From NCBI GenBank assembly GCA_964518955.1, contig CAZFHS010000037.1, positions 1-64,000 on the forward strand: DNA of 64,000 nt, in the 5' to 3' direction. Below the pieces are notes generated by a model. That model worked only from the letters and a program-made list of their open reading frames with translations. It was not told the DNA's origin and did not search any database. Both the position numbers and the translations under genes were made by a program. Of this stretch, positions 19,321-27,778 are shown in pieces; position 1 is the first letter of the stretch, and every line of letters begins with the position of its first letter. The stretch comes from JBDGYW01 sp964518955 (GTDB lineage Bacteria; Gemmatimonadota; Gemmatimonadetes; Gemmatimonadales; GWC2-71-9).

Positions 19321-20619
19321 ATGTCTGATTTCGCGCTTATAAAGGAACTCCCGAGCTTCGTTGGCCAGTCCGTCACAGTGCGCGGCTGGGTCACGACGTC
19401 ACGGTCGAGTGGCAAGATCGTCTTTGCAGAATTACGAGATGGCACCGGTCGCCTGCAATGTGTGTTCGCCAAGAACGATCTGGACCAGAAGGTGTGGGAA
19501 GTGCTCGGGGGGCTTACGCTCGAGGCTTCGGTTCAGGTCAGAGGCGAGATACGAGAAGATGCGAGATCTCCCGGCGGCGTAGAACTGGGAGTTGAGACCG
19601 CCGAAATACTCGGTCCGAGCATCGATTACCCGATCTCGAAAAAGGAACACGGCACCGCATTCCTGCATGACAATCGCCACCTGTGGCTGAGGTCGAAGCG
19701 GCAAGTTGCGATTATGCGAGTTCGCCACGAGATAATTCAGGCCATTCACGACTTCTTTTACGAGCGCGATTTCATCCATCTCGACACTCCGCTTCTCACT
19801 GCCGCGATTGGTGAAGAGGCGAGCACACTGTTCGAGACGGAGTACTTCGATCTCGGGAAGGCGTACCTGGCTCAGACGGGTCAGCTGTACGCTGAAGCCG
19901 GTGCTGCGGCACTGGGCCGCGTGTACACCTTTGGCCCGACGTTCCGAGCGGAGAAGTCCAAGACCAGGCGCCACCTCACCGAGTTTTGGATGATCGAGCC
20001 GGAAATGGCCTGGTACGACTCCGAAGACAACATGCGACTCCAAGAGGAGATGGTGTCCTACATCGTCGAACGGGCACTGGAACGCCGCATGGACGATTTG
20101 AAGGTCTTGGAGCGTGATACGGGTCTCCTGGAGACGGTTGCACCACCGTTCCACAGGATCGACTATGGTGACGCAGTGAAAAAGCTGCAGACCCTTGGCT
20201 CGGACGTGGAGTGGGGAGATGACCTGGGTGCTGACGACGAGACGAAGCTAGCTAACGAATTGGACCGGCCACTCTTTGTGTTCAACTATCCTAAAGCGGC
20301 GAAGGCGTTTTACATGAAGGAGAACCCGGACGATCCCCGCACGGTTCTGTGCGACGACTGTCTGGCTCCGGAAGGTTACGGTGAGATCATCGGCGGCAGC
20401 CAACGTGAGGACGACTTAGACAAGCTGCTCAACCGTATCCGCGAAGAGAAGCTTCCTCAAGAGGCGTACGAGTGGTATTTGGATCTGCGGAGGTACGGTA
20501 CTTTCGTGCACTCAGGATATGGTTTGGGGCTGGAACGGACTGTGGCCTGGGTTTGCGGTATCAAGCATATACGCGAAGCGATAGCGTTTCCGAGGCTGAT
20601 GACTAGGCTATACCCTTAG
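19321..20619 (+). CDS. asnS: Asparagine-tRNA ligase AsnS
   Basis: Class IIb aminoacyl-tRNA synthetase charging tRNA-Asn. An N-terminal OB-fold anticodon-binding domain (SVTVRGWVTTSR) is followed by the catalytic core with class II motif 2 (FGPTFRAEKSKTRRHLTEFW) and motif 3 (GYGLGLERTVAWV). ATG 19321 is chosen because the frame upstream reads only through the repeat element and the promoter lies at 19282-19311. 432 aa is normal. The 3' end overlaps the convergent mazG by 17 bp. Confidence 0.95.
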   Translation: MSDFALIKELPSFVGQSVTVRGWVTTSRSSGKIVFAELRDGTGRLQCVFAKNDLDQKVWEVLGGLTLEASVQVRGEIREDARSPGGVELGVETAEILGPSIDYPISKKEHGTAFLHDNRHLWLRSKRQVAIMRVRHEIIQAIHDFFYERDFIHLDTPLLTAAIGEEASTLFETEYFDLGKAYLAQTGQLYAEAGAAALGRVYTFGPTFRAEKSKTRRHLTEFWMIEPEMAWYDSEDNMRLQEEMVSYIVERALERRMDDLKVLERDTGLLETVAPPFHRIDYGDAVKKLQTLGSDVEWGDDLGADDETKLANELDRPLFVFNYPKAAKAFYMKENPDDPRTVLCDDCLAPEGYGEIIGGSQREDDLDKLLNRIREEKLPQEAYEWYLDLRRYGTFVHSGYGLGLERTVAWVCGIKHIREAIAFPRLMTRLYP

Positions 20620-21361
20620 CTTCATCCCAGAGCCTATCTAGTTCCTCGAGGTCGGCGTTGCCCATGTCGACTCCGCGATCTTGTGCCAGTTCTTCCACGA
20701 TCCGAAAGCGCTCGACGAAGCGTTCGTTGGCCTTCTCGAGTGCGGCGCGTGGGTCGCAATCGAGTTTGCGAGCCAGGTTGACTGCCGCGAAAAGTATGTC
20801 TCCAAGCTCTGCCTCTACTCTGGCTTTGTCTTGCCCGTCCCCGAGCTCGGCGTCTAACTCATCGAGTTCCTCTTTGACCTTCGCACGGGGTCCGTCTGCG
20901 TCGGGCCAGTCGAATCCCACGCCGGCAGCTCTCTCCTGAAGTCTCATGGCGGACACGAGTGCCGGAAGAGTCTTGGGCAGCCCGTCCAGAATACTACGTT
21001 TCTCGGGCGGATCCTCGGCCAGCTTCGAGCGTTCCCATGTCGCTGGCGCGTCTCCAAGGTCGTAAAGGTGAGGGTGGCGCCTCCACATTTTCTTCTCGAT
21101 GCCGGACGTAACATCTTCTGGCCCAAACTGGTCCTGCTCTTCGGCCAAGACGATTTGAAAGGCGAGGTGCAACAGCACGTCACCGAGTTCGGCTCTCACT
21201 CGATCGGAGTTGCCCGAAGCTATGGCCTGGTCCAGCTCCATTGCTTCCTCCACGAGATAGGGCCGCAAGCTCTGCGGTGTTTGCGCAGCATCCCAGGGGC
21301 ACCGATTCCTCAGGTCCCTGACCAGTTCGACGATTCGTCCAAGCGCTGATGGTTCTTGCAT
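20603..21361 (-). CDS. mazG: Nucleoside triphosphate pyrophosphohydrolase MazG
   Basis: Hydrolyses (d)NTPs to monophosphates, a house-cleaning role. At 252 aa it has two MazG domains in tandem, as in the E. coli enzyme. The first holds the CPWDAAQTPQSLRPYLVEEA start and the ExxE metal motif (EEAMELDQAI), the second repeats EELDELDAELGD and ELGDILFAAVNLARK. It is one of only two genes on the minus strand. Its ATG at 21361 faces away from alr with 35 bp between the two starts, and a strong minus-strand promoter reads TTGACA (21409-21404) and TATTGT (21385-21380). Confidence 0.95.
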   Translation of the reverse strand: MQEPSALGRIVELVRDLRNRCPWDAAQTPQSLRPYLVEEAMELDQAIASGNSDRVRAELGDVLLHLAFQIVLAEEQDQFGPEDVTSGIEKKMWRRHPHLYDLGDAPATWERSKLAEDPPEKRSILDGLPKTLPALVSAMRLQERAAGVGFDWPDADGPRAKVKEELDELDAELGDGQDKARVEAELGDILFAAVNLARKLDCDPRAALEKANERFVERFRIVEELAQDRGVDMGNADLEELDRLWDEAKGIA

Positions 21362-21384
21362 TTACATTCTCTCGCCGATACAAT
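21356..21384 (+). promoter_or_regulatory. Promoter of alr
   Basis: -35 TTGCAT (21356-21361), 17-bp spacer, -10 TACAAT (21379-21384). The -35 covers the mazG start codon. The -10 ends 12 nt before the GTG 21397 proposed as the alr start, which favours that start over the ATG at 21349. Confidence 0.55.
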
Positions 21385-21409
21385 ACGCCGTCGGTTGTGA
21401 AAGTGTCAA
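21380..21409 (-). promoter_or_regulatory. Promoter of mazG, overlapping the alr promoter
   Basis: On the minus strand, -35 TTGACA occupies 21409-21404, an 18-bp spacer follows, and -10 TATTGT is 21385-21380. The -35 lies inside the alr coding region and the -10 overlaps the alr -10 (21379-21384) on the other strand, so RNA polymerase cannot occupy both at once. Confidence 0.6.
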
Positions 21410-22467
21410 CGCAACAGTGTCGGGAACGGGCCTGGGTCGAAGTCAGCCTGGTCAATCTGCAGGCAAATGCACGAACTGTGCAGGCGGCTGCGGGGGGCGC
21501 AGCCCTGTTACCGATGATCAAGGCCAATGCATACGGGCTCGGCGCAGTGAAGGTGGGAGAGGCGCTCGAGGAACTCGAGCCCTGGGGCTACGGAGTGGCA
21601 ACACCGTATGAGGCTGTCGAGTTGAGGGAGGCTGGCATTCGCCGGCCCCTTGTCGTTTTTACACCTGCAACAATCGACAAGCTGGAGTTCTATGGAGATC
21701 ACGATCTCCGCGCGGTCCTGGACGACGCTGAGGTGGCCGGCAATTGGGATTTGCCGTTCCACCTGGAGATCGATACGGGGATGGGCCGTTGTGGCGTTCG
21801 TTACGACGACGCCCGGTTGGCGGATGTGGTGACGCCGCGACTCGAAGGCGTGTTCACGCATCTGTATGCTGCCGACGACGTTCCGGACACGGTGCCGGGG
21901 CAGGTTGCTCGGTTCGAGAAGGCAGTCGGATCGCTCGGCTCGAAGCCGAAATTAGTGCACGTGCAAAACAGCGCCGGGTCATGGCGGCTGGAGCAGAGGT
22001 TCGATTTGGCGCGCCCGGGCATCTTTCTCTATGGAGGCAGGTGTGGTGCTGATCTACCTGCGCCAGAGGTTGTTGCTCAGGTGAGGGCGAGGGTGGCGAG
22101 CATTCGGCAACTCCCGACAGGAGAGTCGGTGAGCTACGGGGGCGAGTGGAAAGCGCCGTGCGACACCACCGTTGCGACTCTGGGGATCGGGTATGCCGAC
22201 GGCGTGCACCGAGCGGTGAAAGGTCAAGCAGAGGTGTTGATCGGCGGTCGGCGATATCCGGTCGTCGGCAGGATTACGATGGACTTCATTATGGTGGACC
22301 TGGGATCTGCGCCGACCTCTGTGAAGGTGGGGGACGTGGCGACTATCATCGGCGAGGATGGCGGTGACGAGGTAACGGTCGACGAATTCGCCGGCTGGGC
22401 TGAGACCATATCGTATGAGGTTCTGACCGGCCTAGGTTCCCGTCTACACCGAGAGTACTTAGACTGA
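21397..22467 (+). CDS. alr: Alanine racemase Alr
   Basis: PLP enzyme making D-alanine for peptidoglycan. The PLP lysine is in MIKANAYGLGA (K42 from GTG 21397), the catalytic tyrosine region is GIGYADGVHRA and the C-terminal domain ends with SYEVLTGLGSRLHR. The frame is open from an ATG at 21349, but that codon lies upstream of the promoter. GTG 21397 gives 356 aa and places the AWVEVSL strand where the family has it. It may supply D-Ala for MurF's substrate, though no ddl is present in this window. Confidence 0.93.
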   Translation: MKVSTQQCRERAWVEVSLVNLQANARTVQAAAGGAALLPMIKANAYGLGAVKVGEALEELEPWGYGVATPYEAVELREAGIRRPLVVFTPATIDKLEFYGDHDLRAVLDDAEVAGNWDLPFHLEIDTGMGRCGVRYDDARLADVVTPRLEGVFTHLYAADDVPDTVPGQVARFEKAVGSLGSKPKLVHVQNSAGSWRLEQRFDLARPGIFLYGGRCGADLPAPEVVAQVRARVASIRQLPTGESVSYGGEWKAPCDTTVATLGIGYADGVHRAVKGQAEVLIGGRRYPVVGRITMDFIMVDLGSAPTSVKVGDVATIIGEDGGDEVTVDEFAGWAETISYEVLTGLGSRLHREYLD

Positions 22468-22520
22468 AGCAGGAAAAGGGCACTGATTTGGCGTTCAGGT
22501 GTTCTAGAGTGTGACCGGAA

Positions 22521-22551
22521 CCTGTTCCCGATGGCTAAATCCGGGAGCGGG
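22521..22551 (+). other. Stem-loop in the leader of the EutN-like gene
   Basis: The sequence CCTGTTCCCG-AT pairs with ATCCGGGAGCGGG around the loop GGCTAA: about 12 pairs with one bulge and two G-U pairs. It ends 23 nt before the ATG at 22575. No T-run follows, so a terminator is unlikely. A leader or mRNA-stability structure is possible. The rest of the 107-bp alr-eutN gap shows no convincing promoter. Confidence 0.45.
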
Positions 22552-22574
22552 TCCGAAACTCGAAGGCGGTTGCA

Positions 22575-22862
22575 ATGAAATTGGGGCGAGTAATCGGAAC
22601 TGTAGTGGCGACGCGCAAAGATCCATCACTGGAGGGCGTCAAGTTCCTGGTCGTAGAGAACCTCGGCGTCAACCTTGAGCCCGACGGTGGGTATGTTGTG
22701 GCTGTGGACTCTGTGGGCGCGGGCGCGAACGAGGTCGTACTCTATGCGTCGGGCTCGTCTGCACGGCAAACTGAAATTACGCGAGACCGCCCAGTTGACG
22801 CGGTCATAATGGCGATACTGGATTCATTCGAGGTGAACGGTGAGACTACCCGCCTCGCTTAG
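22575..22862 (+). CDS. eutN: EutN/CcmL-family (BMC-P) microcompartment vertex-like protein
   Basis: A 95-aa protein matching the pentameric shell-vertex family along its whole length: KLGRVIGTVVATRKDPSLEG at the start, VAVDSVGAGANEVVLYASGSSAR in the middle, and PVDAVIMAILDSFEV at the end. In known systems such proteins cap the vertices of bacterial microcompartments. No hexameric BMC-H shell gene or encapsulated enzyme is in the window. The next gene, a lipoprotein, overlaps by 23 bp. The family is clear; a microcompartment role here is not shown. Confidence 0.85.
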   Translation: MKLGRVIGTVVATRKDPSLEGVKFLVVENLGVNLEPDGGYVVAVDSVGAGANEVVLYASGSSARQTEITRDRPVDAVIMAILDSFEVNGETTRLA

Positions 22863-24039
22863 TCTTCTGCTTCTGACGACAGCTTGCATCGAGGACGTAG
22901 CATCACCGGGGGCTTGCCCGGATTTCTGTCCTCCAACACTCATCCAGATTGTCGACACGGTCATTACCGCGAGTGTCGAGCGGGATAGCTCGTTTCGTGG
23001 ATATCTACCGACTCATCGCGCCAGCACGTTTCAGCTCACGACTGGTGGTTTGGTTGAGAGTTACGGTGTAGTTCGGTTCCGCGTGTTTGCGGAAGAAGTG
23101 TCCATTGATACGGCTGCCTCAGACCCACGCCCCATTTTGGCGGTCGATTCGTTCAGAGTGAACCTCAGTGTGGATGCAAGATCTGCGGGGACCGGCGATT
23201 TTGAGCTTGCCGCCTACCGGCTGCCGATTTCCCTAGACTCCACGACCACGTACGCGGATCTCCAGTCGACGTTCTCCGACAGTGCGGAGATCGCACTAAC
23301 AACCTTTTCGGGAGTGGGGACCGAAGACACAGTCCATTTGATCATCCCGGGCGATGCCTTCCCGACTATCGAGGAGGATAGTTCTGTTGCGGTAGGAATA
23401 GCGATGCGTTCGGTCGAACCGGCGTTTGTGGATTTTCGGACCACCAACAGGTCTGTCAACAGCCTATCGCTCACGAGGTTTGTACAGGTTGATTCGGTCG
23501 ACGGCCTGCCGGCTGCACGGTCGGACACGACTTTTGTGGCGTTCGATTCATTCGTGTTCCCGGAACTGCCTGAGGCAGGGCCTGCAGCTCTTAGCGTCGG
23601 AGGTTCTCCGTCTGCCCGGTCATTCCTGAAAATTCAACTCCCACCAAGAATCGTCGATTCGTCGAGCGTGATTCGAGCGACGCTGTTGCTGGTGCCGGCC
23701 GAGCCGGTCGTGGGCGCTCCGCGAGACTCTATCCGCATTGTGGCGGAGGGGCTCGCCGCGGACATCGGTCCAAAATCGCCAATTAGGCAGGTGCCCCCAG
23801 ACTCCGTAGAGGCTTACAGTGGGCTCACAACAACGGGCAGTACCGACACTCTACGAATTGACGTAACACATGTGATTGCACCGTGGACGAACGACACCAG
23901 TCTGGTCCGTGCGCTGATGTTGAGGGCAGTGAGGGAGGGGGGCACCTTCGGGGAGTTCCGCTTCAATTCTAGTTTGAGCGCCATCGGTGCGCCGGCGCTG
24001 CACGTGACTTTCATCCCACCTGTGGTGACCGGTAACTGA
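22840..24039 (+). CDS. Predicted lipoprotein, DNRLRE-like beta-rich exoprotein
   Basis: GTG 22840 opens a 399-aa protein with a short signal peptide and a lipobox (LTTAC, Cys at residue 16). The mature part is rich in beta strands, Ser, Asp and Thr, with a C-terminal stretch (VIRATLLLVPAEP, RIDVTHVIAPW) resembling DNRLRE-type carbohydrate or adhesion domains. No catalytic motif is seen. It sits between the EutN-like gene (23-bp overlap) and an outer-membrane protein two bases downstream, so lipoprotein and barrel may work together at the outer membrane. Confidence 0.6.
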   Translation: MRLPASLSLLLLTTACIEDVASPGACPDFCPPTLIQIVDTVITASVERDSSFRGYLPTHRASTFQLTTGGLVESYGVVRFRVFAEEVSIDTAASDPRPILAVDSFRVNLSVDARSAGTGDFELAAYRLPISLDSTTTYADLQSTFSDSAEIALTTFSGVGTEDTVHLIIPGDAFPTIEEDSSVAVGIAMRSVEPAFVDFRTTNRSVNSLSLTRFVQVDSVDGLPAARSDTTFVAFDSFVFPELPEAGPAALSVGGSPSARSFLKIQLPPRIVDSSSVIRATLLLVPAEPVVGAPRDSIRIVAEGLAADIGPKSPIRQVPPDSVEAYSGLTTTGSTDTLRIDVTHVIAPWTNDTSLVRALMLRAVREGGTFGEFRFNSSLSAIGAPALHVTFIPPVVTGN

Positions 24040-24041
24040 TC

Positions 24042-25175
24042 ATGCGACTCCTGCTCGTGATTTCAACGGCGTTCTGCCTGCTCAGCCCGGTTTCTTTGCT
24101 TGCGCAGAACTCGATATTCGGTGTCCATGGGATCGGTTTCCCCGGCCGGCCTATCAGCGCGAGAGCGCGAGCGATGGGTGGGGGGGTAGCCCTCTTCGAT
24201 GCACGATCCGCGCTCAACCCCGCGTCCGTTGCGGTGCTGGGGCCACTCGTAGTCACCGCTAGCTCGGGAACATCGCTCAGGAACTTCACCGCGCTGGATA
24301 CGGTGGTGTCAGGACTGTCTGAAACGCGCTTTCCGTTTGCCCTGGTTGGGACGAGGGTGAGATACACACCCCTCTCAATAGCTCTGAGCTACTCCGGTTA
24401 TGCCGAGCGGTCTTTCGATCAGGCGACGACTGATTCGGTGACGATACGAGATGAACGAATAGAGGTTATCGACCAGATTGCGTCTACCGGCGCCATCTCC
24501 GATATCAGGGGAGCGGTGGGCTGGCGTGTTATGCGGCGTCTCAGTGTCGGGGGAGCGGTGCATCTGCTGAGCGGTTCCATCAGCAGGGTCGCGAGGCGGT
24601 TTTTTGTCGACAACGATGACTACTACGACATGGAGCAGTCCACCAGGGTGCGCGTTGCGGGAATGGGAATGTCTGCCGGTGTCCTTTTTGCCCCGGTTCC
24701 GGAATTGAGCTTCGGCGCGACACTTCGTTCAGATACCGAACTGAGTTCAAACGTCTCCGGTGCGGATATCGAAAAGGTGGACTTGCCGGTTTCGTACACT
24801 GGTGGGGTCTTCCTTCAGGTTCATCCTTCGATCAGGCTGGCTACTACTGCGGAGCGGCATTTGTGGTCCACGGCTGACGCCGACCTCGAAGCGGCCGGTG
24901 GCGCAAACGCTTTCGATACATGGGCCATCGGTTCAGGCATCGAATTGGGTGGAAGTGTGGGAACCCCGCTACGTCTCGGTGCCCGGTACTCCACGTTGCC
25001 GTTCAGCCCAACCGAAGAGCAGGCGTCCGAGCTCCTGTTCTCAGCAGGAACCGCAATGATGTTTGCCGGAGGTCGCGCTTCGCTCGAAGCCTCCATCGAA
25101 CGCATCATGCGTGACGGCGCAGGGGCTGAGGAGCGCGGGTGGTTCCTCATGTTCGCGCTCACCGTCATGCCGTGA
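24042..25175 (+). CDS. Predicted outer-membrane beta-barrel protein (PorV/FadL-like)
   Basis: A 377-aa protein with a clear signal peptide (cleavage after SLLAQ region, about residue 22). GFPGRPISARARAMGGG follows and then alternating hydrophobic strands. The early 'S.RARAMGGA..A...A....NPA' pattern (here ARAMGGGVALFDARSALNPA) is typical of PorV/UPF0164 and FadL-type barrels. The C-terminal strand ends in an aromatic-rich segment (GWFLMFALTVMP). Substrate is unknown. Its stop overlaps the GTG start of mtaB. Confidence 0.65.
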   Translation: MRLLLVISTAFCLLSPVSLLAQNSIFGVHGIGFPGRPISARARAMGGGVALFDARSALNPASVAVLGPLVVTASSGTSLRNFTALDTVVSGLSETRFPFALVGTRVRYTPLSIALSYSGYAERSFDQATTDSVTIRDERIEVIDQIASTGAISDIRGAVGWRVMRRLSVGGAVHLLSGSISRVARRFFVDNDDYYDMEQSTRVRVAGMGMSAGVLFAPVPELSFGATLRSDTELSSNVSGADIEKVDLPVSYTGGVFLQVHPSIRLATTAERHLWSTADADLEAAGGANAFDTWAIGSGIELGGSVGTPLRLGARYSTLPFSPTEEQASELLFSAGTAMMFAGGRASLEASIERIMRDGAGAEERGWFLMFALTVMP

Positions 25176-26425
25176 CACGCGTATACATCCACACATTTGG
25201 CTGTAAGGCGAATCAGTACGACTCTGAGGTCCTGAGACAGGCGGTCGAGGCCTCAGGTGGAGTCGTGGTCGACGATCCGTCCGATGCGAGCGCGGCGATC
25301 GTGAACTCCTGTACCGTTACCCACGTCAGCGAAGCCAAGCTGAGAGGGCTCGCACGGAGAATCTCCCGCGATAATCCCGAACTCGAGTCGGTGTTGGTTG
25401 TGGGGTGTGCTGCAACGCTGGATGACGGGACGATACGATCGGTCCCGGGAATCACGTCCGTCATCGGCGGCACCGATCCGCAGACAATCCTGGGCGCGCT
25501 AGGGCTGGAGGCAAATGAGGCCGACCCGATTCTGCAGAGCTTCACACGCGGAACGCGTGCCTGGCTGAAAATTCAGGACGGCTGTGATGAGTTCTGTACC
25601 TACTGCGCAACGCGGTTTGCGCGCGGCTCCAGCGTGTCGAGGCCAAAGGCGAAGATCTTACGCGAAGCCGAGCTCCTCGGGCAGGCGCATTCCGAACTGG
25701 TGCTTACAGGCGTTCATATCGGTAGTTACGGATACGACCTGCCGGACCGGCATCGCCTGGGCGACCTCGTCACCGAACTAGTAACCCGCATTCCCGATGT
25801 GAGATTTCGACTGTCATCTGTGGAAGCGACACAGATAGATGAACCGTTGTTGGACCTGATGGCAGATGCGCCGGCACGCCTGGCGCCGCACGTACACGCA
25901 CCACTCCAATCGGGCAGCGATCGGATTCTCAAGCTCATGGGTCGCAGATGGTATACGGCCGAGGATTACCGTGACCGATTGGAGAAACTGGCGAGCCGGG
26001 TGGACACGCTGGGGCTCGGTGCGGACATCATCGTCGGCTTTCCGGGCGAGACGAAAGAGGACTTTGCCGAGACGAAGTCGCTGGTTGAGGGGCTACCGTT
26101 CACATACGTGCACGTCTTCCCATATTCGCCGCGTTCTGTCGCACCGTCGACTAAATTGGGCCCGCCGGTAGAACCCGACACAGTCAAAGCGCGGTCAGCG
26201 GAGCTCCGGACGCTTGTTGACGCCAAATTGAGAGCATACAAGGCGGCACGTAGCGGCGGTGCGGGTGATGTTGTGCAGCTCCGCCGGACGAGGGGCAATT
26301 ATGAGGGCCTAACGGAGGATTATCTCTCGGTCCTCACGGCTACTGATTCAGTGCTGCCTGCTCGTTTCGAGGCAACGTTGCGGGATCGCGACGGCACCTT
26401 ATGGGCGGAACCCACGGTTTGCTGA
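25172..26425 (+). CDS. mtaB: tRNA t6A37 methylthiotransferase MtaB
   Basis: Radical-SAM enzyme converting t6A to ms2t6A at position 37 of tRNAs reading ANN codons. The N-terminal UPF0004 domain has TFGCKANQYDSE and NSCTVTH (cysteines for the second cluster). The radical-SAM motif is CDEFCTYC, and a TRAM-like tail follows. GTG 25172, overlapping the previous stop, is chosen because it starts right before the conserved VYIHTFGC strand. MtaB rather than MiaB is chosen for the FGCKxNQ(Y/x)DSE form and because a MiaB follows. Confidence 0.9.
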   Translation: MTRVYIHTFGCKANQYDSEVLRQAVEASGGVVVDDPSDASAAIVNSCTVTHVSEAKLRGLARRISRDNPELESVLVVGCAATLDDGTIRSVPGITSVIGGTDPQTILGALGLEANEADPILQSFTRGTRAWLKIQDGCDEFCTYCATRFARGSSVSRPKAKILREAELLGQAHSELVLTGVHIGSYGYDLPDRHRLGDLVTELVTRIPDVRFRLSSVEATQIDEPLLDLMADAPARLAPHVHAPLQSGSDRILKLMGRRWYTAEDYRDRLEKLASRVDTLGLGADIIVGFPGETKEDFAETKSLVEGLPFTYVHVFPYSPRSVAPSTKLGPPVEPDTVKARSAELRTLVDAKLRAYKAARSGGAGDVVQLRRTRGNYEGLTEDYLSVLTATDSVLPARFEATLRDRDGTLWAEPTVC

Positions 26426-26426
26426 T

Positions 26427-27719
26427 ATGAAACAGGTCTACATAGAGACGTACGGATGCCAGATGAACGTCGCAGACACCGAGACTATACTCGGGTTGTT
26501 GGGCGACGGCGATTTCCGGCCTACCGACGATCCGGCAGCGGCCGATCTGATACTCGTCAACACCTGTGCCGTTCGAGAGAACGCCGAGCAGCGGGTGTTC
26601 GGCAGGTTGGGAGAACTGAAACGGTACAAGCGGCCCGGAGTAGTTATCGGAGTTTTGGGGTGCATGGCACAGCGGTTGGGTGAAAACCTCCTCGACGCAG
26701 AAACCCATGTCGATCTCGTCGTCGGGCCGGATAGCTACCGGGCGCTGCCTGAGCTCATAGCAAACGGGGAGAGGGGTGAGCGGCTAGCGAATACGGACCT
26801 CAAGGATTGGGAACACTACGAAGGTATCCCTCAGTGGCGTGACGATTCCATAAGGGCATTTGTGACGGTCCAACGAGGCTGCGATTATCGGTGCACGTTC
26901 TGCATAGTTCCGATGACGAGAGGGCGCGAGAGAAGTCGTAGACTAAACGACGTGGTTGCCGAGGTAGAGGCGCTCGCGGCGCGGGGAGTGACCGAGGTGA
27001 CACTCCTGGGCCAAACCGTCAACAGCTACCGTGAGGGAAACGACGACTTTGCGGATCTTTTACGTGCCGTGGGAGGTGTCGAGGGCATTCGGCGTGTTCG
27101 TTTTACGAGCCCTTATCCGAATGATTTCACGGATCGTGTCGTCTCCGCACTCGCAGATGTGCCGGAGGTCTGCGAACACGTCCATCTTCCGGTTCAATCC
27201 GGATCGTCGCGCATGCTCAAGCGCATGGGCCGTCGCTACGATCGTGAGGGCTTCCTAGAATGTGTCGCGCGGCTTCGAGATGCCGTCCAGGACATTGCGA
27301 TCACCACAGACGTGATAGTCGGCTTCCCTGGCGAGAGCGACGATGACTTCGAGAAGACTCTCACCCTCCTGCAAGAGGTGCAATTCGACGACGCGTTCAC
27401 CTTCAAGTATTCCACTCGTGAGGGCACGGCCGCGCTCCGTCTGCCCGAACATGTCGCGGAGGAGGTCAAGGGAGAGCGCCTCGAGCGCACGATCGAGACT
27501 GTCAGGTCGATTGCGTCGAAGAAGAACCTCTCCCTGGTTGGAAATACCGTCGAGGTGCTCGTGGAAGGAAAAGCGCGGCGTGGGGGACTGTTGCAGGCGC
27601 GAACTCGCACTCATCGGGTTGTACTCGTCGAGGGGCTGGACGAATGGCTCGGGAAGTACGTCGACGTTCGCCTCACTGGTACGACGGGCGCAACATTCAC
27701 AGGTACGCCTATCTCCTGA
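26427..27719 (+). CDS. miaB: tRNA i6A37 methylthiotransferase MiaB
   Basis: Radical-SAM enzyme making ms2i6A37 in tRNAs reading UNN codons. The N-terminal domain has ETYGCQMNVADTE, NTCAVRENAEQR and LGCMAQR. The radical-SAM CxxxCxxC is CDYRCTFC, followed by LLGQTVNSY and HLPVQSGS. A C-terminal TRAM domain includes VEVLVEGKARR. These are the diagnostic MiaB motifs. It follows its paralogue mtaB by one base, so both methylthiolations are probably co-expressed. 430 aa. Confidence 0.95.
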   Translation: MKQVYIETYGCQMNVADTETILGLLGDGDFRPTDDPAAADLILVNTCAVRENAEQRVFGRLGELKRYKRPGVVIGVLGCMAQRLGENLLDAETHVDLVVGPDSYRALPELIANGERGERLANTDLKDWEHYEGIPQWRDDSIRAFVTVQRGCDYRCTFCIVPMTRGRERSRRLNDVVAEVEALAARGVTEVTLLGQTVNSYREGNDDFADLLRAVGGVEGIRRVRFTSPYPNDFTDRVVSALADVPEVCEHVHLPVQSGSSRMLKRMGRRYDREGFLECVARLRDAVQDIAITTDVIVGFPGESDDDFEKTLTLLQEVQFDDAFTFKYSTREGTAALRLPEHVAEEVKGERLERTIETVRSIASKKNLSLVGNTVEVLVEGKARRGGLLQARTRTHRVVLVEGLDEWLGKYVDVRLTGTTGATFTGTPIS

Positions 27720-27778
27720 CGTCTGTAGCTATCCGTTAGATCCGCCGGGCACTCCGGCGACCTCTTCGCCAATCTGAA

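Noticed and set aside
22521..22551. Intrinsic terminator for alr
   Set aside because: The stem is not followed by a T-run.
25139..25171. Upstream start for mtaB at 25139
   Set aside because: It only re-reads the end of the outer-membrane protein gene; GTG 25172 overlaps its stop in the style of neighbouring genes.
27743..27762. CGCCGG/CCGGCG hairpin before comEC as terminator
   Set aside because: Short stem without T-run in a GC-rich sequence; likely chance.
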